NCBI RefSeq assembly: GCF_001418575.1
Contig: NZ_LIQR01000266.1
Coordinates: 1 to 35,583, forward strand
Length of the DNA stretch: 35,583 nt
Direction of reading: 5' to 3'
DNA from: Peterkaempfera griseoplana
GTDB taxonomy: Bacteria > Actinomycetota > Actinomycetes > Streptomycetales > Streptomycetaceae
In this document: one piece after another, positions 16,775 through 25,137 of the stretch
Position numbering within the stretch: the stretch's first letter is position 1
How the letters are laid out: every line of letters starts with the position of its first letter
Program-made: the position numbers and the translations under genes
Notes under the pieces: generated by a model
Told to the model about the DNA's origin: nothing
Seen by the model: the letters and a program-made list of their open reading frames with translations, nothing else
Database searches by the model: none

Positions 16775-17345
16775 TCCGGCTTGCCTTCCGTCGTGTCGTC
16801 AGGGCCGTGGGGACCCGTGGCCGGCTCCCAGCTCTGAGGGACTTGCGCAGTTGGATGGAATCACCCCGCTGTTACCACGGTGCGGTGATGTCACGTCACA
16901 GGTGTTTCGCCGGTGTTGCACCGGTCCTGCGCGGGTGCCGGGCGACCGCGGTGCGGCCGGGGCCGCATGCTGCCGCGCCGGCCGCGCCGGGTTCCTGAAA
17001 CCTTGGCCACCGTGTTTCTCCGATGAATTCACTGGTCCGTCACGAGGAGGTCGTGGCGGGGACGGGAAGGGCTGCACAGCCCCGGAGAAATTCACCTTCC
17101 TCACCCTCGCACTGTCAATGCCCGCAGGTCCGGGACGAGTTGCGGATACGCGAAAGTGCGCACACGAGAAGGCGTGGTGCCGATGAAAATGGCCGGGGAC
17201 ATCTCCGACATTCGGCCGCTGTCCGGCTGGGCACGGCAAGCGGTGGGCAAGGAAGCGGCAAGTGCGTCCGGTGACCCTTGGTCCCGCCGGCCCCGCAGCG
17301 GCGTCGGCGCCCCAGACTCCCCGTCCACGCGAGGTGGCGATCACC
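16775..17345. promoter_or_regulatory. Divergent intergenic region between BTAD regulator and sigma factor
   Basis: No gene is recognised in these 571 bases. Visible elements are a short palindrome CCGGTG-TTG-CACCGG at 16910-16924 and adjacent repeats of GTCAC at 16890-16899, both on the BTAD side. The GAGGTGG ribosome binding site of the sigma gene is at the right end. The promoters of both genes must lie here. Confidence 0.45.
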
Positions 17346-17915
17346 ATGAGATCCGGCCTGGTCCTCGAACCTCCCGGCGATGCCCGGCCCGCCCCCGGCG
17401 GCCCCGCCCAGGAGGTGTTCCTGCAGGAGCTGTACCAGGAGCACCGCCCCGTCGTGCTCCGCTTCGCCGCCGGTCTCTGCCACGGGGACTGGCACCGGGC
17501 GGAGGACATCCTGCAGGAGGCCGCGTTGCGGGCCTGGAAGCACGCCGAGCTCTTCCAGCCGAGAGCGACGGTCGGGCTGCGCCCGTGGCTGTTCACGGTG
17601 GTCCGCAACCTGGTCATCGACCAGTACCGCAGCCTGCGGGCGCGGCCTGCCGAGCGCGTCGAGTGCAGCCCGCCGGAGCCTCTCGTGCCCGACGGGACCG
17701 AGCAGCTGATCACCATGCGGGTGGTGACCGAGGCGATGGAGGACCTGACCGACCACCAGCGGGAGATCCTGCTCTGCCTCCACTACCTGGGGTACACCGT
17801 GCACCAGGCCGCCGGACTGCTCGGGGTTCCGCCCGGGACCGTCAAGTCGCGGGCCTTCCATGCGGCGAGGGCTCTGCGCAGGGCGCTGCGCGCCCGGGGC
17901 GCCCTGGACGACTGA
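17346..17915 (+). CDS. ECF-type RNA polymerase sigma factor
   Basis: The product is 189 residues from ATG 17346; the frame extends upstream to 17262 but the ATG has GAGGTGG at good spacing. Region 2 (about 25-95) includes FLQELYQEHRPVVLRFAAG, AEDILQEAALRAWKH and RPWLFTVVRNLVIDQYRS, contacting the -10 element and core polymerase. Region 4 (about 126-182) includes MEDLTDHQREILLCLHYLG and the helix-turn-helix VHQAAGLLGVPPGTVKSRAF for the -35 element. No anti-sigma gene (zinc-binding or membrane) follows; the next gene is convergent. Control may therefore be transcriptional, perhaps by the divergent BTAD regulator; that is inference. Confidence 0.93.
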   Translation: MRSGLVLEPPGDARPAPGGPAQEVFLQELYQEHRPVVLRFAAGLCHGDWHRAEDILQEAALRAWKHAELFQPRATVGLRPWLFTVVRNLVIDQYRSLRARPAERVECSPPEPLVPDGTEQLITMRVVTEAMEDLTDHQREILLCLHYLGYTVHQAAGLLGVPPGTVKSRAFHAARALRRALRARGALDD

Positions 17916-18221
17916 CGGGGTCCGGCGCCGGGTAGGCACGGACGTGCGGGAGCGCTCTGGATTCCCGTGCCGCGCCGTCGCCGATTCCCAGATGTGCAGT
18001 TGCGCACATTCCCCACCCGTCCGCCGTTGTCCGGACGGAAGAACCGCTGCCACGATTTCCCCGGTCGTGGGCGGGGCTGTCCCCGCAGTGCCGCCCGGAG
18101 GCTTTCCCCGGAATTCCGGTAGAAGGTTTCCCGTCCGGCCGGGTGCGCGTGCAGGCCGCGGAAGCGGAAGGTACGGCCGGAACACGACTTCGGGTGAGGG
18201 GGCGCCGACAGGCGCGGAGTG

Positions 18222-18263
18222 GACGCCGGGGCCGGCTGCTGGGTGGCGGCCGGCCCCGGCGTC
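18222..18263 (-). terminator. Terminator hairpin between sigma and S53 genes
   Basis: GACGCCGGGGCCGG (18222-18235) and CCGGCCCCGGCGTC (18250-18263) form a perfect 14-bp stem with a 14-base loop, 19 bases past the stop of the S53 gene. As the two genes converge, it may work in both directions. The rest of 17916-18281 holds no recognised gene. Confidence 0.7.
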
Positions 18264-18281
18264 TGCGCTTCCCGGTCCGGG

Positions 18282-21200
18282 TTACGAACCGGGCTGCAGG
18301 GTGAAGTTCACCGGCGCTGCGCCTCCCTTGCCGAGGTCCACGGTGCGCCGCTCCGTGCGGTAGCGGTCAGCCGTGACCGTCAGGGTCAGCCCCTTCTGCG
18401 CGGGGAGCCACAACCGGTAGGAGCCGTCCGTCGCCGTGGCGAGCGTGGTGGTGGCCCCTCCCTTGGCGGTCACCGCGACGGTCGCGCCGGCCACCGGCAC
18501 CGTCGACCCGTCGGGCTGCCGGGCGGTGACGGTGCCCGTGAGTTCGCCCCAGCCGCGCGGCGGGGTGACCGTCATGGTGACCGGGACGGACAGGGACGGG
18601 TAGGGCGTGTCGCTGTCCACGACCAGGCGTGCCTGGTGGGCGCCCAGGTCGGCCACGGACATCCCGGAGGCGTCCAGGGTGACCGTGACCGAGGCGGTAG
18701 CGTGCGCCGCGACGGTGACGGTGCGGGCCTTCTCCGACAGCCAGGAGACATCCCCGTGGGACTGGTCCCAGCCGGGCAGCTTACGGACCGCTCCGGTGAC
18801 CCCGGAGTCCGCTCCCTGGCCGCCGACCACGTACCAGCCCTGGGCGCCGGAGGCGTTCACCAGCGGCTCCGGCAGGCCGGGCATCGCCGACCAGGAGTCG
18901 GAGGCCGGGTCGTAGGCGTAGGCCTCGTTGGTGTACACGCCGTCGCCGACCAGCACACCGCCGCCGAGCAGCAGCTTCCCGTCGGCGGTGGCGCCGGCCG
19001 CGCCCCAGACGTCCACCGGCGGGTCGGCCAGCTTCTTCCAGCCGCCCTGCGCCGGGTCGAGGGCGTAGGTGGCCTGCGTGGCCTCCGGCCACGAGCCGTC
19101 GGCCTGGCTCACGCCGCCTGCGCAGTGGAGCACGCCGTCGACGGTTCCGCAGGACTCCCAGGAGGTCGCGACCGGGTAGGACGGTCCGGCCGACCAGGTC
19201 CGCGACGCCGGGTCGTAGACCTGAACATCGGTCGTCCCGCAGTTGTAGGTGTCGCAGCCGCCCACCACGTAGAGCTTGTCGCCGAGGACGGCGGCGCCGG
19301 AGCTTCCGTACGCGACCGGCATGTCGGGGATGCTCGACCAGGTGTCGGTGGCGGGGTCGTAGACCTCACCGCCGGGGATCGGGTTGCCGGCCCGGTCCTT
19401 GCCCCCGGTGACGTACAGCTTGTCGCGGATGAAGCCGTACGCCGGGTTCACCCGCTTGGTCGCGGGCGAGGCCAGGACCCGCCAGGCCGCGCCCGCCGGG
19501 TCGTAGGCGTAGAAGCCCTTGGTCCACTGCGGGTCGGTGGTGGCTCCCAGGCCGGTGTAGAGCACGCCCTTGTCGACGGCGGCGATGCCGCCGGCGCTCG
19601 GGGCCGGCAGGTCGGCGAGGGCCTTCCAGGACTGGCCGACGGCGGTTCCGCCGGTCGTCGCAGCGCCGCCGCTGTTCGTGGTGCCGCCGCTGCTCGTGGT
19701 GCCGCCGGTCTTCGCGGTACCGCTGGATGCGGTCGCGGCGAAGGTGTCGGGCTGCAGGTCGGTCTTCACCCGGCGGACGGGCTCTCCTGCGGTGCGGGCG
19801 CCCGGTGCGGTTCCGGCGATCTCCTGCTCGCCGAGGGTGATGGTGGCCTTGGTGCCACCGGTGTTGCGGATCTTGAGGGTGACCTTCTTGTCGGTACCCG
19901 CCTCCACACCGGCCCCGAGGGCGGCCTGGTCGATCCGGAGCTGCGCGGGCTTCAGCGAGAAGTCCGCCGTGGTGACGCCGTCGGCCTTGATGTCGGCCGT
20001 CTCGGTCACCGCGGGGTAGCCGAAGGCCGCCAGGTCGGCGGAGAACTTCTGCTTGCCGGTGCGGCTGGAGAAGGCCCAGTACAGGCCGTCACCGGCGGCG
20101 GGGTCGCCCTGCGTGGCCACGCTGACGCCGGCGTCCTCGGGCCGCGCGGTGCTGTGGACGGTGGCGCCGGCCACCCCCGCTCCGGTGTTGTGGTCCGTCA
20201 CCTGGCCGACCAGCAGGCCGCCGGGCACGGTCCGCAGATCACGGGTGCCCACGGCGACGTTGTCGATCTCCCACATGGAGGAGAGGGAGCCGGTGTAGTG
20301 GAAGCGCACCTGGACCGACGGCAGGCCGGCGTACGCGGTGAGCGGCACCGTCTCGTGCGACGGCCCGTTGACCACGTCGGTGTGGTGCCAGACGTTGGTC
20401 CAGTTCGCGCCGCCGTCGGTGCTGACGTCCACGTCGGCCGTGGGGTCGGACAGGCGCATGGTGCCGGGCAGCGAGGTGTCGAACTCCAGCTGCGGACGGG
20501 TCTCGTGGGAGAGGTCGTAGCGCGGGCTGATCAGTTCGCTGTCGGCCGAGCCCCAGCCGAGGTAGTAGTCGTCCAGGATGGCGAACCAGCCGTCACCGCC
20601 GGTCTGGTTGCCCCGGTTCAGCGGGTCGTCGAACTCCCACCCCCCTGCGGAGGTGTTGTTCTTCACCGTCCAGCCGTCGGGCCGGGTGTAGGCGGCGAAC
20701 TTCTGCACCCCGCCGCCGTGGTAGGTGAGGTCGTACCCGGGCGGGAGCACTCCGGAGGAGTTGGTCTTCAGGGTCACGTCGGTGGTGACCCGGCTGTCGC
20801 CGAGGTCCACCTGCGCCGTGGCGGGCTGGTAGCCGGGGTAGAGCCCCTCCACCGTGAGCCGGTAGCTGTGGCCACTCGGCAGGGTGACGGAGTACCGGCC
20901 GGTGCTGGGGTCGCTGTAGGTGCTGCCGGGGACTCCGTCCACGGTGATCCGGGCGTAGAGGCCCCACCCGTGTCCGCCGCCGTCGCGGACCGTGCCGGAG
21001 ACGGTCTGCGAGGGCACCGGCTTCAGGGAGACGTCCCGGGTCACGGCGGCGCCGTCGGCCACCTCCACCGTGCCGAGGTCCTGCTCTCCGTAGCCGAACG
21101 CGCTGACCGTCATCGGGTACGAACCGGCCGGCACGGTGATGCGGTAGTCGCCGACGGAGCCGGTCGTGGCATGGTTGCCGCCGAAGGTCACGGTCGCGCC

Positions 21201-22607
21201 GACCACCGGCTTGCCGGTCGCCGCGTCGGTGACCGTGCCGCTGACCGTGCCGTGGGCCGGGGCCTCGAAGGCCCGCAGGCCGTTCGGGGTGCCCAGGCCG
21301 GTGGGCCCGTCGTACCCGGCGCCCGCGACGCAGGAGTAGAGCGGCTCGCAGTCGGGGGTGGAGCCGAAGCCGCACAGGGAACTGTCCGCGCAGCTGGCGT
21401 TGTCACCGGTGACCACGTCGTTCAGGGCGTCCCGCTGCGCATAGGGGTAGGAGGCCGGGTAGGTCCCCGCCGCGGGCGTGCCGGCCACCGCGTAGACACC
21501 GGCGATGATCGGCGCGGAGGCGCTGGTGCCGCCGGCCACCACCCAGCCGTCGCCCGAGTAGCTGTCGTAGACCGAGACGCCGGTACCGGGATCGGCGACC
21601 GCGCTGACGTCCGCCACCGAGCGTCCGGAGCACCCGGTGTCGGTCTGGAAGGACGGCTTGGGCTCGAACTGCGAGCAGCCCGAGCCGGTCGCGCCCCAGC
21701 GGGGGATCCCCAGGGAGTCGGTGCCGGTGCGGTTCCAGACCGACTCCGACCAGCCGCGTGCACTGCCGTCGCGGACCAGCGAGGTACCGCCGACCGAGGT
21801 GACGTACGGGGAGGAGGCCGGGTACTGGACGCCGTAGCCCTGGTCACCCGCGCTGAAGACCAGCGTGGTCCCCGGGTGGTTCATGTACTGCTCGTCGAAG
21901 GGCAGGGTGCCGGGGTCGTCGACCGGGGCGCCGTAGGAGTTGGAGACGTACTGCGCGCCCAGCGACACGGCGGTGTTCAGCGCCTGGCCCAGGTCCTCGA
22001 AGGAGGCCGAGTCCCCCTCGACCAGCAGGATGTCGGCGTTGGGCGCCACAGCGGAGACCATGTCCAGGTCGAGGGATATCTCCCCGGCCCAGCCGTCGTT
22101 GGGCACCGGGTACGCCGCGCCGCCCCGCTGGTCGACCTTGCGGAAGCAGCCGTTCTCGGTGGTGCACGCCGGCAGCCCGTACTGCTCGCGGTAGTGCGCC
22201 AGGTCGCTCTCGGCGTTCGGGTTGTCGTACGCGTCCACGATGGCGATGGTCCTGCCGGCTCCGCCGTCGGCCGGTACGCCGTACGCCGAGCGCAGGTCTG
22301 CCGGGCCGTAGCCGTCCGGCTGGGCAGGGTCGTCGGCCTGCGCGGCCACGTCGGTGCGGCGCAGGGCGAAGCAGCCGAACTCTCCCGGCTTGGGGGTGCC
22401 GCAGAGCGCCTGGGCAGCCTTCTGGCCGCCGCCGGCAGGAGTCGCCGCCCCGGCGGTCTGCTGCGGGAACTGCGCTGCCAGCACAGTCAGCAGGACCGCG
22501 CCGGCCGCCGACGCGATGCGGCGCAGACGCCGGGTGCCGCGGCGGGCACCCGGCGGGGAGGCCGCCGGGAGGCGGTCCTCTCTGAGGGTTCTTTTCGGTG
22601 AGAACAC
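18282..22607 (-). CDS. Secreted S53 (sedolisin-like) peptidase with Kelch and regulatory-like modules
   Basis: The product is 1441 residues. The signal peptide is about 1-55, with a long basic start and cleavage near TAGAA. The peptidase domain is about 100-450. Glu176 and Asp180 (GEISLD) and Ser362 (GGTSASAP) form the sedolisin Glu-Asp-Ser triad. Asp255 (SAGDQG) is the oxyanion residue, and GYDGPTGLGTP near 431 fits the calcium site. The usual pro-kumamolisin prodomain is absent: only about 45 residues separate signal and catalytic domain. Carboxypeptidase-regulatory-like domains (about 453-530, 538-610) follow, then a MAM/jelly-roll-like segment (about 620-780), a third regulatory-like domain (about 790-880), a Ser/Thr/Gly linker (about 960-985), Kelch repeats (about 989-1275), and a final regulatory-like domain. 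The start is ATG 22607. Monocistronic. Confidence 0.9.
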   Translation of the reverse strand: MFSPKRTLREDRLPAASPPGARRGTRRLRRIASAAGAVLLTVLAAQFPQQTAGAATPAGGGQKAAQALCGTPKPGEFGCFALRRTDVAAQADDPAQPDGYGPADLRSAYGVPADGGAGRTIAIVDAYDNPNAESDLAHYREQYGLPACTTENGCFRKVDQRGGAAYPVPNDGWAGEISLDLDMVSAVAPNADILLVEGDSASFEDLGQALNTAVSLGAQYVSNSYGAPVDDPGTLPFDEQYMNHPGTTLVFSAGDQGYGVQYPASSPYVTSVGGTSLVRDGSARGWSESVWNRTGTDSLGIPRWGATGSGCSQFEPKPSFQTDTGCSGRSVADVSAVADPGTGVSVYDSYSGDGWVVAGGTSASAPIIAGVYAVAGTPAAGTYPASYPYAQRDALNDVVTGDNASCADSSLCGFGSTPDCEPLYSCVAGAGYDGPTGLGTPNGLRAFEAPAHGTVSGTVTDAATGKPVVGATVTFGGNHATTGSVGDYRITVPAGSYPMTVSAFGYGEQDLGTVEVADGAAVTRDVSLKPVPSQTVSGTVRDGGGHGWGLYARITVDGVPGSTYSDPSTGRYSVTLPSGHSYRLTVEGLYPGYQPATAQVDLGDSRVTTDVTLKTNSSGVLPPGYDLTYHGGGVQKFAAYTRPDGWTVKNNTSAGGWEFDDPLNRGNQTGGDGWFAILDDYYLGWGSADSELISPRYDLSHETRPQLEFDTSLPGTMRLSDPTADVDVSTDGGANWTNVWHHTDVVNGPSHETVPLTAYAGLPSVQVRFHYTGSLSSMWEIDNVAVGTRDLRTVPGGLLVGQVTDHNTGAGVAGATVHSTARPEDAGVSVATQGDPAAGDGLYWAFSSRTGKQKFSADLAAFGYPAVTETADIKADGVTTADFSLKPAQLRIDQAALGAGVEAGTDKKVTLKIRNTGGTKATITLGEQEIAGTAPGARTAGEPVRRVKTDLQPDTFAATASSGTAKTGGTTSSGGTTNSGGAATTGGTAVGQSWKALADLPAPSAGGIAAVDKGVLYTGLGATTDPQWTKGFYAYDPAGAAWRVLASPATKRVNPAYGFIRDKLYVTGGKDRAGNPIPGGEVYDPATDTWSSIPDMPVAYGSSGAAVLGDKLYVVGGCDTYNCGTTDVQVYDPASRTWSAGPSYPVATSWESCGTVDGVLHCAGGVSQADGSWPEATQATYALDPAQGGWKKLADPPVDVWGAAGATADGKLLLGGGVLVGDGVYTNEAYAYDPASDSWSAMPGLPEPLVNASGAQGWYVVGGQGADSGVTGAVRKLPGWDQSHGDVSWLSEKARTVTVAAHATASVTVTLDASGMSVADLGAHQARLVVDSDTPYPSLSVPVTMTVTPPRGWGELTGTVTARQPDGSTVPVAGATVAVTAKGGATTTLATATDGSYRLWLPAQKGLTLTVTADRYRTERRTVDLGKGGAAPVNFTLQPGS

Positions 22608-22710
22608 GGAAGCCTTTCCCGATCACACAATCGGTGGGACCCCGGCCCGACGGGCTGTCGGTGGACGCGGGGGAAGAGGAGACGGCCCCGCCGTCCACGC
22701 TGTCCAGGGC

Positions 22711-22729
22711 GGACGTCGATGCGACGTCC
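22711..22729. promoter_or_regulatory. Palindrome upstream of S53 gene
   Basis: GGACGTCG-ATG-CGACGTCC is a perfect eight-base inverted repeat with a three-base centre, 104-122 bases upstream of the S53 start. The size fits a dimeric repressor site. The binding protein is unknown. Confidence 0.4.
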
Positions 22730-22791
22730 GGCAGCGCGTGGGCAGGGCCGCCTCTCTCCCCCGGGACGGAGCAACAGGAAAACCGGTTCAT

Positions 22792-22805
22792 GTGGCGTCG
22801 GTCAC
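22792..22805. promoter_or_regulatory. Crp-like site GTG(N6)GNCAC
   Basis: GTGGCGTCGGTCAC matches GTG(N6)GNCAC, the motif I recall for Streptomyces Crp, and the wider TGTGG-N6-TCACA resembles the classical CRP palindrome. It lies in the 508-base divergent region between the S53 gene and the small secreted protein gene. Chance occurrence is possible. Nothing else recognisable lies in 22608-23115 except the palindrome at 22711. Confidence 0.35.
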
Positions 22806-23115
22806 ATCCGCGCCGGAGCCCCGGCGGACACCAACTGCCCCTACCGGCAACGCCGTTGCCGCAAAGGGGTGGGCGCGCTCGCAGCCGCCTCGGGAGGCCC
22901 GTCCGGCGCCGCTGACATCGGCTGTCCGCAACGGCCTGCTCTGGTTCCCGGGGCGACGGCCGACGCGAGCAGCGACTCCAAACGCCAAGCCAACGCCAGG
23001 TCAGCGTCATTCCGCCACCCGATCGTGCTTGGGCAAGCTGCTTCACGGACGAACCAGCAGGGGAACGTCCAACGGCCCCGCCAGGGACCGCCCTTCGAGA
23101 CCGGAGATCGCACCC

Positions 23116-23640
23116 ATGCTCAGGCTTCGCACCGCACACCGCTCCGTCGCCATGACCACCGCTGCCCTGGCACTGGCCGGCGGCGCCACCATCGGACTCG
23201 GAGGTGCCACCGGCGCCCAGGCCGCGGTGAGGCCCGCCACCTGCACGTGGATCAACATCGGGACGCCCGGCAACTACACCCTCAACGGCGTGTACGCGGG
23301 CCAGGTCGAGCAGCAGTACAACGGCTGCGGCACCGCCAGGGCCCACTGGCAGTGGTCCACGGCGTACCGCACCGCCCACCCCAACGCCCGGGTCACGGTC
23401 TCCGTCGAGTCGTGGACCGTTCCGGTCGTCTCGGACACTCCGAGGACCCAGTACGCGTCGGCCTCCGCCGACGCCTACTCCTACGGGGCGGACATCCACA
23501 GTGCCAACCCTGACGAGTGGTTCGCGGACGCCGCGGTCATCGGTGACGACGGGGCCACGTGCCGCTACTCCGCCGGCGGATCGGTTCACGCCTACGCCAA
23601 CGGGAGCGAGATAGTCGCCGCCTCGCCCAGCTCCTGCTGA
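23116..23640 (+). CDS. Small secreted protein, weakly DUF2690-like
   Basis: The product is 174 residues from ATG 23116. Residues 1-36 form a signal peptide with a basic start (MLRLRTAHR), a long Ala/Gly core and cleavage near GAQAA. The mature part has four cysteines (in PATCTW, NGCGTA, GATCRY and the final SSC) that could form two disulfides. The segment VEQQYNGCGTARAHWQW resembles the core of DUF2690 proteins, in which a strand is followed by Ser-x-x-Cys and a Trp. The second half is Ala/Ser/Asp/Tyr-rich with YASASADAYSYGADIHS. The role is unknown. It is divergent from the S53 gene and shares its regulatory region. Confidence 0.75.
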   Translation: MLRLRTAHRSVAMTTAALALAGGATIGLGGATGAQAAVRPATCTWINIGTPGNYTLNGVYAGQVEQQYNGCGTARAHWQWSTAYRTAHPNARVTVSVESWTVPVVSDTPRTQYASASADAYSYGADIHSANPDEWFADAAVIGDDGATCRYSAGGSVHAYANGSEIVAASPSSC

Positions 23641-23699
23641 TGAGGCGATGACCCACCCGCCACTCCGGCGACAGCACGGTGGCTGAGGTGACAGAACGA

Positions 23700-23757
23700 C
23701 GAAGCTCCTGGCGGACGGGTTGCCGACCAAGCGCAACCTTCACCGCCAGGAGCTTCG
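23700..23757. repeat. Perfect 15-base inverted repeat before IS5-type relic
   Basis: CGAAGCTCCTGGCGG (23700-23714) and CCGCCAGGAGCTTCG (23743-23757) are perfect arms; inside the 28-base loop GGTTGC (23718-23723) and GCAACC (23733-23738) also pair. The right arm ends two bases before the GTG at 23759 that begins the transposase-like relic. It could be an insertion-sequence leader hairpin or serve as terminator for the gene ending at 23640. Confidence 0.6.
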
Positions 23758-23758
23758 C

Positions 23759-23864
23759 GTGCTCGTCCACTCGTCCAGCCTGGATCTCCGCGGTGCGGCT
23801 GCAGCAACGAGAGCTTGCCGCTCGGCGCCACCGGCTCGGGGCTCACCGGGGGCGACGGGCATGA
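23759..23864 (+). pseudogene. N-terminal relic of an IS5-type transposase
   Basis: From GTG 23759 the frame reads VLVHSSSLDLRGAAA, close to the VLVHPSSLDLSS start common to a Streptomyces IS5-type transposase group. After about 15 codons the resemblance moves to another frame (LQQRELAARRHRLGAHRG, compare the LRxRRRxLGTRWRRL of intact copies), and then stops. The catalytic domain is missing. Recognition is from memory of the family and the match is short, so this is tentative, but the preceding strong hairpin supports a mobile-element origin. Confidence 0.45.
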
Positions 23865-23901
23865 CCGCTTGGATCCGCGGCCCAACGAGGCCCGTTCGGC
23901 G

Positions 23902-25137
23902 TCAGTCCAGCTGGATGACGCCGGCCTGGATCGGCGCGTCCTCGGCGTAGGGTGCGCCGGTCACCACGAAGACGAGGCCGGGTCGGCGCCACGATCCCGG
24001 GTCGGCCAGCGGGATGGTGAACCGGCTGTAGCCCCTCGGCATCGCCGAAGACAACCGCGTCCACTTGCCGGGGTCACCGAGGGCCCGGTTGACGAAGAAG
24101 TCCTCGTCACTGTTTGCGCTAACAATGATCGTGCCATGAGGGCCACCGGAGTCCGACCACGCCACGGTCGGGGCGGCCGACGGGGCGTACCCGTCCTGGT
24201 CGAGGAGCTCCAGCGCCGGGGCTGAGCCGAACGACTCCGGGTCGCGGGCGAGCTTGTAGCGCACGGGGTAGTAGGTGTCCGAGACGCCGTACTCATAGGT
24301 CATGATCCACAGACTGTGATGCACCTGCGCGACGGTGGTCATACCCGGGCGCCGGCTGTACTCCTCGCCCACGGCGTCGTCGACGACCGGGCCCCAGTGC
24401 CGCAGGTCCCTGCTGGTCTGGTGCGCGAGCTTCTGGCCGTAGTCCGGGTCTCGCTGGTCCGAGTAGTAGCAGACGAGCCGGTCACGGTGCAGCAGCAGGA
24501 ACGGCTCCCACACGGGCGTGTTGCCGTTCTGCGGGTTGGGCGGCCCGCCCACCGCCACCGTGCTCAGGAACTGCCAGGTCAGGCCACGGTCAAGGCTCGC
24601 GTACAGCACGATCCGTGTGCTCGAGGAGTCCAGCGAGTTGGCGGCGCACAGCACCGCGCCCTTGGGAAGGCCGGCGAAGGCGCGCGGCAGCTCGTACAGG
24701 AACGGCTGCAGCCACATCCTTCCGGACTCGCCGTTGTCGGGCACACTGCCCTGCTGGCGCCAGGTACGGCCGTCGTCGTCGCTGCGGAAGATCGGGAACC
24801 CGCCCGGCTTCGAGAAGTCGAACTGCTGGTAGGTCGCCAGCAGAGTCCGCGATCCGCCCGGTCGCCCCTCGCTGAGCCGCACGGCCCGCGCGTACGACGC
24901 GCCCGATCCCGGGTCGGTCACCGTCACCGGACCGAAAGGGACCTCGCCTCGCGGCGCCCCGGATTTCGCCGGTGCCGCCACCGCCGTTCCCGCGCTGCCC
25001 AGAGACAGCGCCACGACCGCGGCTCCCCCTGTCCCGAGCAGCGCCCGGCGTGTCAGGCGCGGGGTTCGGTCAGCCGCACCATCCGCTCGCTGTCCGTCGG
25101 CGGATGCTATCCCTTGCGAGTCACGACCCTTTTGCAT
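23902..25137 (-). CDS. Tat-exported sialidase-fold (BNR-repeat) protein
   Basis: The product is 411 residues from ATG 25135-25137, with GAAGGTG upstream. The Tat signal is LTRRALLGTGGAAVVALSLG with Arg30-Arg31 and cleavage near TAVAA (about 55). Asp-box repeats are SDDDGRTW (119-126) and SLDRGLTW (181-188), placing it in the sialidase superfamily six-bladed propeller. Motifs such as WEPFLLLHRDRLVCYYSDQR and MTYEYG resemble exo-acting glycosidases of the GH33/GH93 type, but the sialidase Arg triad cannot be confirmed by eye. It is probably an extracellular or periphery-bound enzyme acting on plant or host polysaccharide; the substrate is unknown. It appears monocistronic. Confidence 0.82.
   Translation of the reverse strand: MQKGRDSQGIASADGQRADGAADRTPRLTRRALLGTGGAAVVALSLGSAGTAVAAPAKSGAPRGEVPFGPVTVTDPGSGASYARAVRLSEGRPGGSRTLLATYQQFDFSKPGGFPIFRSDDDGRTWRQQGSVPDNGESGRMWLQPFLYELPRAFAGLPKGAVLCAANSLDSSSTRIVLYASLDRGLTWQFLSTVAVGGPPNPQNGNTPVWEPFLLLHRDRLVCYYSDQRDPDYGQKLAHQTSRDLRHWGPVVDDAVGEEYSRRPGMTTVAQVHHSLWIMTYEYGVSDTYYPVRYKLARDPESFGSAPALELLDQDGYAPSAAPTVAWSDSGGPHGTIIVSANSDEDFFVNRALGDPGKWTRLSSAMPRGYSRFTIPLADPGSWRRPGLVFVVTGAPYAEDAPIQAGVIQLD

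Noticed and set aside
16885-16924. GTCAC repeats as a defined SARP binding site
   Set aside because: SARP sites are heptamer direct repeats with fixed spacing near the -35 region; the spacing here does not fit, so only a general regulatory note was kept.
18219-22601. 1460-codon open frame antisense to the S53 gene
   Set aside because: Extreme length is a by-product of GC-biased third positions on the real strand. No domain or signal is visible and the composition is repetitive.
21844-23736. 630-codon minus-strand frame across the S53 start and its upstream region
   Set aside because: It is out of frame with the S53 gene in their overlap and antisense to the secreted protein at 23116; no domain is seen.
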